From Thalassia testudinum (Eukaryota > Streptophyta > Magnoliopsida > Alismatales > Hydrocharitaceae): DNA of 64,000 nucleotides. The stretch covers positions 32,306,501 to 32,370,500 of the forward strand of contig JAZHRO010000013.1 in NCBI GenBank assembly GCA_037157565.1, given 5' to 3'. Within the stretch, counting starts at the first letter, position 1. Each line of letters starts with the position of its first letter. The notes beneath the pieces are model-generated. The model had not been told where the DNA came from, ran no database searches, and was given only the letters and a program-made list of their open reading frames with translations. Positions 56,359 through 64,000 of the stretch are shown piece by piece. A program made the translations under genes and the position numbers.

Positions 56359-59079
56359 TGTAACGACCCGATTCCCGAATCCCTGCGAGACACGAGAATC
56401 GGACTGACTCGACTGATCCCAAGACCCAGTCGTCCAACGAGAAAGTTACCAAAAGAGCAGTAAAATAAACCACATTCACCATGCATATAACTAGCAGTAA
56501 CAAAATACAGCAGTAAAGAAAGGAAATACTACAGTATACACCACCACAACAGAAGAGAAATAAACATGTACATAACATGAAGCTTACAATAAAGAGAGTA
56601 CAGGGAGTAATAGAAAACTACTCACTACAGCGGAAAGAAAAGTACAGTGGGTACTACAGATGACACTTCTGGGCTCTACTAGGCCCAGCGCCCTCTGCAG
56701 CCGCTGACTCTGGTTGCTCAACACCTGGTCCTGAAAAGGTAACAAGGGTGACATGTCAGCGAAACGGTGAGTAGAGTGGCAACTGAAAGCTAAAAGAAGC
56801 AGTAGAGTGTACAGTAGCTGTTATATTTTACTTTCTTTCTTTATATTTTTCCATTTATTCACTATTGATTTATTTCTCAGATCCTTCACTTGATCTTGAA
56901 TGTTCCTCGTGGGAACGATCTTGATTGCAGTCTTTTCCAAAAAGTAGAAGTAACACGTGGTGCTCTCCAGGCCGGGAGAGTCCCCCGTGGTGGTCCTACC
57001 CTCAGTCAACCACCCCAAGGTCGCTGACAGACGTAACGGTGACTACGGCACGCGCGATAAGCGCACGGGTAGCTACCCCGCACTGGCACGCGGTCAGTCG
57101 TTTCCGTTAACGGGTGCGCCCAAAGCACAGCATGGAACCAGTATAGGACAGAGCCCTCTCAGTAACAGGGGTCTAGCCCCTCCACAGTAACCAAACAGGG
57201 GTCTTGCCCCTCCATAGTCCGCGCATCCTCACCTGACTACCCTGGTTTGCCCAGCGGGCCTAACAAGTCGGTGTAGGAGGGCTGGCAGAACCCCGGGGCC
57301 TTTGGGGTAGCTAGTGCTCTCCCTGCACTAGTAGCTCTCCTCGGTACTGTGTACACGAGGGCCAAAAGTCAGTACAAAGTGGCCAGAGCTAACCTCGGGA
57401 CCGTGGGGCGGCTAGCTCCGCTCTGCACTAAAAAGGGGGACAGTTTCTCTCTTTAGTACTCCGTACTCAAGGGCCATTTCACTTCCCCAATTCTATTCCA
57501 TTCACTTTCCAGGAGTTCTACTCCTAATTCCCCATAGGGTTCATGCTCTTTTAACTCAGCCAATTTAGGTTTCACCGTTCCAACCTTATATCCATACAAT
57601 TCATGTTCTCAACCGTATTTATCCATTCATAACAGGCAGCTGTTAACCAATTTACAGGTAGTTATCGTTACTTTTCCGAGACTGCAATGTATATATTCAA
57701 CTAGTTTTCCAGCCCTAGGATTCATGCCATATCCTACGATCTATCATTTAATCTAGTTTTCCAGTCCTAGGATTCATGCAATACCCTAGGATCTATCATT
57801 CAATCTAATTCTTCAGTCCTAGGGTTCATGCAATGCCCTAGACTCTATTAATTGTTTCATAAATGTATAATTTTTGATAATTAAATTAAAAGGCCACTCT
57901 ACCCGCAAAATCGGAAGTACTGGGGCCGAGGTCGGCAATCCCGTGCGCCTCTGCAACCCCCAGAGCCGCAACGGAATGGGGTCCTAATACAAGGATCATC
58001 ACAAGGAGTTTCTCAGAATAGTATACAATTATTGTAAACAGGTAGATGAAATAATCTGGAAAGAACATAACTTGAAATACGGAAAACGGACTCCGAACGG
58101 TCCTTAAACGGGTCAAAAACGACGAATCTGCCCAAAATCAGACGTCTGGAACTTCTTCCAGACATCTTAAAAGGTTGATCAGATCATACCTTGGTCTGTG
58201 CAGTCCTTCAGATGTCCACAAGCCCGCTGGATCGTCTGGACTTAGTTTCCAGACGTCCGATTGTCACCTCGGATGTCTGGAGGTCCTCTCCGTCGTCTGG
58301 TACTATGGCCAGACGTCTGATCTGTGTGGGATGGCGAGCCCTCGCGCCCTCCCGAACAGAACATGCGCACACACACCCGCTCTCATCATAAAGAGGCGCA
58401 GAAGAACGCGGCGGACAGCTGCATGGCCGTACACGCGTAAAATGGAGAAGATAGGAAAATATTGTACCTGTCAGACATCTGGACCTTCTTCCAGACGTCT
58501 TCTGCGTCTTCTGGACGTAAGTCCAGACGTCTGATTCTGGGAAATTTTCCCAGAATCAGGACTCTTTTTGCTCTCCGTTCGTGACGCACAGCCGCGCCGT
58601 GTCCACTTGCTGCCCAAGCTGCAGCAGCTCCTCCGCGACACCCCACGCTCTCTGTTCTCCCGCCGGCCGGCTCTAGTTGCCTCTGCAAGCTCGCACCTTC
58701 GTGGTCGGGCTTTCTCTTCCTCTCGCAACAACTCCTCCTTCCCGCACGCTCGCTGCAGCTGCTGCTGTCGCACTCGCTCGCTCGCTCGCAGGGAGAAGGA
58801 GAAGATGAAGGCGGTGGAGTGAGGGTGAGGGAGAGGGGAGCGCTATTTAAAGGCAGCACGGGGAGAGAGAGAAAAGAAGCGGCGTCATCTGCAGGGAGGG
58901 AGAAAAAGGAGAAGAACGAAGGCGGCGGGTTCAGCCTGCGTGCGCACATGCGCAGACGCGAACCCGTACGGCGAAAAAATTTAATACCAGATGTCTAGGA
59001 AGGGTTCCAGACGTCTGGCCAGACGTCTGGGCCACTTCCCAGACGTCTTAAACTACATCTGATGGCCATGTTCGTAACA
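56359..59079 (-). repeat. Element H 3' LTR (2721 bp)
   Basis: In sense starts TGTTACGAACATGGCCATCA and ends GAATCGGGTCGTTACA. TTTAAATA lies at 58,851-58,844. It aligns with solo LTR I, reversed. Dense CAGACGTCTGG palindromes lie at 58,137-58,550 and 58,985-59,050. The part at 57,700-57,850 contains three tandem units of CCTAGGATTCATGC, also seen reversed at 31,000-31,110. Confidence 0.85.
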
Positions 59080-60888
59080 ATATAATAAACTCAAAGGAAG
59101 TTTCATCCCCGAAACTTGCGCTAACTAGGGTGCGGGAAAGAATAATATATATACATAACAAACTCAAATAGGACCGAAGCCGGTCCGAAAAGACGTACCT
59201 GCGAAAAGCTCCGTGTACCGCTCCAGCATCGCCGCCTCAGGCTCCCAGGTAGCCTCCTCGTACCGCTGGCTCCTCCACAAAATCTTCACCAGGGGTACTT
59301 GCTTTCGTCTCAGACTGCGGATGGCTCTATCAAGAATCTGCACTGGCCGCTCGGGGTAGGTCAGGTCGTCGCCCACCTTGACTCTCTCGTGGCTCAGGAT
59401 GTGACTGGGATCGGTGACATACTTCCTGAGGTTGGACACGTGGAACACGTCGTGTACACCAGAAAGCTGAGGAGGGAGGGCAAGCCTGTAAGCAACGGGT
59501 CCAAGCCGCTCCAGTTCCTCAAAGGGCCCCACAAACCTCGACGCGAGCTTCCCTCTCACCCCAAACCGCTGCAGGCCCTTCATGGGCGAAACACAAAGGA
59601 AGACGTGGTACCCAACCTCAAGCTGCACCTCTCTGCGTCTCTGATCTGCGTAGCTCTTCTGCCTGCTCCTGACAGTGCGGTGTTGCCTGTGGATCTACTC
59701 GACTACCTCCTAACTCTGTCGGATCAGCCTGGGGCCATCCTCCCGCTTGGTCCCCACCTCAACCCAACTCAAGGGTGCCGTACATCTCCGTCCGTACAGA
59801 GCCTCGAAGGGTGCCATGCCGATGCTCGAGTGATAACTATTGTTGTATGCAAACTCCGCCAGGGGCAAGTGCTCCTCCCAAGAGCCCCTCCAGTCCAGTA
59901 CACAGGCACGCAAAAGGTCCTCAAGTGTCTGTATCGTGCGCTCAGACTGTCCATCCGTCTAGGGGTGGTAAGCTGTACTGAATCTCAACCGCGTCCCCAA
60001 GGCCTGCTGAAACTCAGCCCAAAACTGGGACGTAAAGCGGGTATCCCGGTCGGATACGATCTCCTGCGGAACTCCGTGTAGACGTACCACGTCACGGATG
60101 TACCTCTCTGCCAACTGTGCTGGTCCCAAAGTGACTCGGATCGGCAGGAATCGCGCCGTCTTCATCAATCTATCAACGATTACCTAGACTATGTCGTGTC
60201 CTCGCTGGGTAACAGGTAAGCCCACCACCAAGTTCATGGTGATGCTCTCCCACTTCCACTCTGGCACTGGAAGTGGCTGTAGCGGCCCTGCAGGCCTCTA
60301 ATGCTCGGCTTTCACCTGCTGGGAAACTAAACACTGCTGCACGAATTCACCCACATCCCGCTTCATCCCCTTCCACCAAAACTCGCGTCTCAGGTCATGG
60401 TACATCTTTGTGTTTCCAGGATGTATGGTGAATTTGGAACTGTGTGCCTCAGTCAGGAGCTCTCTCAACAACTCCTCGTCTCTGGGAACGCACAAATGTC
60501 CCCTCAGGCGCAGCACCTGGTCTGTGAAAGAGTAATCCCCCGGGTCTCCTGACAGTACTCTGTCGCGCAAGGACTACAAGCACAGGTCTGCCATCTGTCC
60601 TGTGATGATGCGATCTATCAGCTCTGGCCTCGTCTATCGTGTCACAGCTACTGCCCCACAGTGCCCCCGTAACTTTAGGGGTCGCCAACTGCCCATCACC
60701 TCCAAAAGGCTCCAACTTTGCACCTGTAAACTGGTCAAGTGTGTAGGTGCCTTCCGGCTCAAGGCGTCAGCCACCACGTTGGCCTCTCCCGGGTGGTAGG
60801 AAATGCTGCAGTCATAGTCCTTCAGGAGCTCCAACCAACGTCTCTATCTCATGTTGAGCTCCTTCTGATCAAAAAGGTACCTGAGTAA
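59080..60888 (-). pseudogene. Element H RNase H end, integrase and chromodomain
   Basis: In sense: RNase H end KDYDCSISYHPGEANVVADA (60,820-60,760), the integrase zinc finger (60,450-60,310; HSSKFTIHPGNTKMYHDL, with CLVSQQ in place of CxxC), the core VRLHGVPQEIVSDRDTRF (60,080), and [18 protein letters not shown]. The GPY/F module RFVGPFEELERLGPVAYRL follows, then a chromodomain (ERPVQILDRAIRSLRRK ... WEPEAAMLERY) at 59,390-59,200. Stops at CAG or TGG codons break it (HP*TDGQ, NMR*RRW, DIV*VIVDR). The GPY/F plus chromodomain order identifies a chromovirus of the Tekay/Del type. Confidence 0.88.
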
Positions 60889-63566
60889 TGGCGGTATGAC
60901 TAGGTTTTGTTGTTTTGTTATAGAAATGGCGTTGTAGTACAGATAGTCATTGCCACTATTACAATTTTTACTCGGAAATAAAAGATCTCCCGAGGTCGAA
61001 CTCAGGGAGCAAACTGTATTCTAGAGATACAAAGTTTCTATTACAAAAGTGAAAAGAGAGAGAGAGAGAGATTTATTTTGTTGGCTTTTTCTTCTTCTCT
61101 CTTCTTTCTCGTCGTTGTCTTCTTCTCTTCTCTTCTTTTGGGTTCTTCAGTCTTCTTCTTTCTTTCTTCTTCAGAGCTTCTCCTTCACTTTCTCTTTTTC
61201 TTCTCTGCGGCAGTGGTGATCCTCCTCTTCTTTTTTCTTTCTTTCTTTTCTTTCCTTGCTTGAGGTTATGCCTTCTTTCTTTCGTTTCTTCTTCCAAGCT
61301 TCTTCTTTTCTTCCTGCAGGCCGTCGTCTGATTTTTCAATCAGACGACTTAAGTAGCTTTTGCTGCAGTGCGTCTTCTTTCCTTCTTCTCTCTGTGGTTC
61401 TCTTCTTCTTCTTCTCTTGTGCCTACACACTTGCAGTTTGGTCAGAGGGAAAAAACCTACTCTACCCTCCCCTGCGTCTCTCTCTCTCAGAATTCTCTCG
61501 TAGGATAGCTCTCCCAGAGCTGTCGGGTATTCGGGTACGGGTCACGCCCGGGTCCAGGCCCACTGGCGTGCGGTGGTGGGCGAGGAGTGCAGGTCGGGTA
61601 AACGGGTCGGGCCAGGTCCGCGGGGGGTGGTCGCAAACGAGGCCGAGTCGAGCGGGTGAGAGGGACCTCACCCCGTGGTCAGGAGGCGAAGAGACTAAGG
61701 CACGTTTTGCCTTTATGTGGGCGCGCGGCCTCGAAATCCCACGATGTGGGACTATCTTCTGCTGTCTTCGCGTGCGCTCGCAGGACGACTCCACCTCGCC
61801 CTCTGATCAGCTACTGCCGATGTCTGGGCCAACTGAAGAGGCAGAAGCCTTTGCGGACTTTGCCCCAACCTGCAGCACCTGGGAATCTGGGGCTGCAGGG
61901 CCTGGAGCTCGCCTCGAAGCTGCTTCAGTCGTCCCTAATGGCAGCTGGAGCAGCGAACCTTTTAGACAGGAATACGGCCCTTCGGCCTAATCAAACACGC
62001 GGGAGACCTTCGCCGTGGCAAAGCGAAGGTGGTGCGGGGTGTGGCAGGTCGTGGGTCGGCGTCTTGTGGCGGGGCTAGGTCGGACTGTAGCCGCGAGAAT
62101 GGGTTTGTTCGGTGGAGTATGGTGGAGGTGAGGAGTGGCAGTGAAGGGGCGGAAACGGTTCAGTGGGACGAGGCGGAGGTTTTGGGTCGGTCGGTGAGTC
62201 GTATGGAGTGGCGGAATGATGGGAGCGACTCGTCGGAGGTGGGCCGGAGGCGTGGAAGATGATGGTGGTCGGGTCGGTCGAGGGTTTGATTGAGCAAATT
62301 AAAATAGGGAAAAGAAAGAGGGGAGGAAGAGAAGTAACTATTACCTACTTGCAGGGATGAAGGGGGAGGAGCAGGGCGGCAGTCGTGTCGATTGTCGCCG
62401 GAGAAGAAGGTACCCAGTGGGGGCGGACGGCGACGACGATGGGGTTGAAGCAGCGCGCGCGGGTATTGCGCGACGCGGAGGAGAATAAGGAAGAAGTCTC
62501 TGCCATTGGTTTTGTGGCAGAGCGAAGAGGAAAGGGGGCTCTCCGGAGCTCGCTGGGTGTCTGCCGGAGTGGGAAGAGAAGAAAGTTGTGGGTGGTTCTC
62601 CGTTAGAATCGAGCTACTGAAAGCGGCAGACGGTGGTGGCTTTTATAGAGGCGAAATCAGAGAGGAGGGCGGAGGGAGACGACGTGCCTCCCTCGCCGGA
62701 GGATGGCCGGATCGCGACCCATACCTTCCGCGCATTCGCACGGAAGGTGTGGGCGATGGCAGAGATCGTGGAGGTGTCCCTGCGACAGCAGACGTCGCAG
62801 GGAACACCCCGTTGTCTTGGCAGGGGGTCGCCCTCACCCTGCGTGTCGCCATGCCTCGCCGGAGCATGGCGCTGCTCAGGGTTTTGCAGGGTGGACCCAA
62901 ATGCAAAAAATGATGAAGAATTAGGGGCTAAAATGCGAGGGTTTCAAAAGTTGAGGGTTAAAAAGTAATGGATGAGGACCAAAATGCAAAGTTGGTCAAG
63001 AAGGTCTCTTCTTAGGCTTAAGTTTTTATGCATGACTAAATGAGACCTAAGGATTCTAATGGTGAATTTTATTTCTAGGTCAGGCCTTGTTTGACCGGTC
63101 AATTTACGTAAAAACCCAAATTAAGTTATTAATTGGGCATGGTTCTCAATGTAGGTCAAAATGGGTTCCTAAGGCCAAATTGGAGATTCTAAACCCTAGA
63201 GATTATTTTTCTATGAATTTTAGAGGATTTATTCGATTTTTTATTTGCCTCGAACCTCGGGAATTGAAGTGGATTTTTTTTTAGGGTTACAAGATGTCAT
63301 TTAATTCCTTGTAGTTGCTGTAGCCCTTATTGGATTATCTCATCCCACTTTTCTTCCTATTAGGTTATTTTTACCTATGTTTGGACACTGAGTTACCCTG
63401 TTTTCAGATTGAATTGGTGAAATTGCATTTTTACCCCTTAGTTTCTGTTTTCTTTACAAACTCAGAATTTCTCTGAGCCAAGCCTTTCTACAGTTATGTA
63501 GGAGCTTTTTCTTGCAAATATGGGTTAGATTGTGGTAGTTTAGGGTTTATGACGAGGTTCTCATCA
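60889..63566 (-). repeat. Element G 3' LTR (2678 bp)
   Basis: C-type LTR inserted in H pol after 60,888, where AGTAA would be one target copy. In sense it starts TGATGAGAACCTCGTCATAA; its other end reads ATAGTCATACCGCCA. It has the U5 phrase at 60,991-61,010, a perfect 26-nt hairpin at 61,323-61,348 with a changed loop, and TATAAAAG at 62,647-62,640. The GTGGGACT hairpin is half lost near 61,745. Confidence 0.88.
62640..62647 (-). promoter_or_regulatory. TATA box of G LTR
   Basis: TATAAAAG in LTR sense, in the same place as TATAAATA of the C LTRs. Confidence 0.65.
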
Positions 63567-64000
63567 TACCCCCATGCCTAGCTTTTGCTAGTCCCTTAGC
63601 AAAAACCTAAGGTTTTAACCTTTGTTCTAGAGCATGATGTTTTTAACAACTTTAGATAAGTGCTTTCTCATTTGAACCTAGATTAGGTTAGAATGCTGAC
63701 CATAGGCTTAAAAGGTACTCTAGTACCAACCAAGATCCAGATCTGTCTAGCCTTAGCCTCAGTCTTTGGCAAAGGTTTTTAAGGCCCACAAGAACTAACC
63801 TAAGGTTTATTGGACTCTGTGGTTAAAGCACCCCGTGCTTGAAACGATTTTTGCCCTGGTTCAGTTCGCAGTGCGTTTTGTAAGAGAGAGAGGTAGTAAG
63901 TTTTTCTATTTGGAGAGTTTTTCTCTCTCTTTTTCTTTTTAGTTCTAGCCTAGGATTGGCTTTTAAACACGGTCTGTATCAGATTCATTGCTCCCATCAT
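63567..64000 (-). mobile_element. Element G interior, start of 3' untranslated region
   Basis: Begins with the polypurine tract (reading GGCATGGGGGTA in sense) and matches 38,395-38,830 of C and 52,284-52,720 of F nearly throughout. The window ends before the three-unit repeat, so whether G has gag-pol cannot be seen. Confidence 0.8.

Larger units (their letters stand above)
56359..60888 (-). mobile_element. Element H: Tekay/Del-type chromovirus, 3' portion
   Basis: 3' LTR 56,359-59,079, then the end of pol on the minus strand. It interrupts F at 56,358, where ATACT would be one target copy. Pol reads back through the chromodomain, integrase and the end of RNase H, and is interrupted at 60,888 by element G. 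RT, gag, primer site and 5' LTR lie beyond the window. Confidence 0.82.

Noticed and set aside
56359..59079. H LTR read as plus strand, starting TGTAACGACC
   Set aside because: Both ends are TG...CA when reversed, but the TATA-like box, its CT-rich downstream and adjacent minus-strand pol show that the sense is minus.

Overview
The window is a repeat-rich stretch of a flowering-plant nuclear genome. The evidence is Ty3-type retrotransposons primed by tRNA-Asp with Athila-like proteins, a Tekay/Del-type chromovirus with a chromodomain, hAT transposons with a BED-finger transposase, a plant LINE tail, and one intron-containing host gene. The species cannot be told from the sequence.

Layout. 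Positions 1-12,890 are the low-copy side. Here lie an unrecognised decayed stretch, a hAT-like element (2355-4238) holding a LINE fragment, a 4.1-kb decayed hAT element (4707-8771) with a 351-bp hAT-like element nested in it (4860-5210), and the only convincing host gene: a three-exon gene at 9425-10175 for a 165-residue PDRG1-like (prefoldin-type) protein. From 12,890 to the end almost everything is nested LTR retrotransposon.

Nesting, read from target-site duplications. Element A (14,508-22,212, + strand, TSD ctagc) sits in an old LTR. Element B (about 23,122-48,936, - strand) is an old Athila-like gag-pol element. It is split by a chromovirus solo LTR, 'I' (29,760-32,465, TSD ttctc), and by a solo LTR, 'D' (35,058-47,714, TSD gtggt). 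D is itself split by element C (35,712-45,579, - strand, TSD ctcac). Beyond B is a shared LTR (49,235-52,283) with a PBS on one side and a PPT on the other. It joins a truncated leader 'E' to a second Athila-like element 'F'. F is interrupted by chromovirus 'H' (from 56,359), which is interrupted by LTR element 'G' (60,889 to beyond the window).

How the parts relate. A and C have full LTRs, tRNA-Asp primer sites, polypurine tracts and the conserved cis motifs of the family, but no gag, protease, reverse transcriptase or integrase. In place of gag-pol each carries a different acidic, low-complexity reading frame ending at a shared conserved block. B and F carry the Athila-like gag-pol remains and match A and C in leader and 3' untranslated sequence, so A and C look like parasites of B/F-type enzymes. 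Several hairpins and a tRNA-like module recur in the LTRs and untranslated regions and are the most interesting signals here.

Most open frames inside LTRs are GC-rich or pyrimidine-tract artefacts and are left out. Divergence values are hand counts; all family names rest on motif recognition, not database searches.
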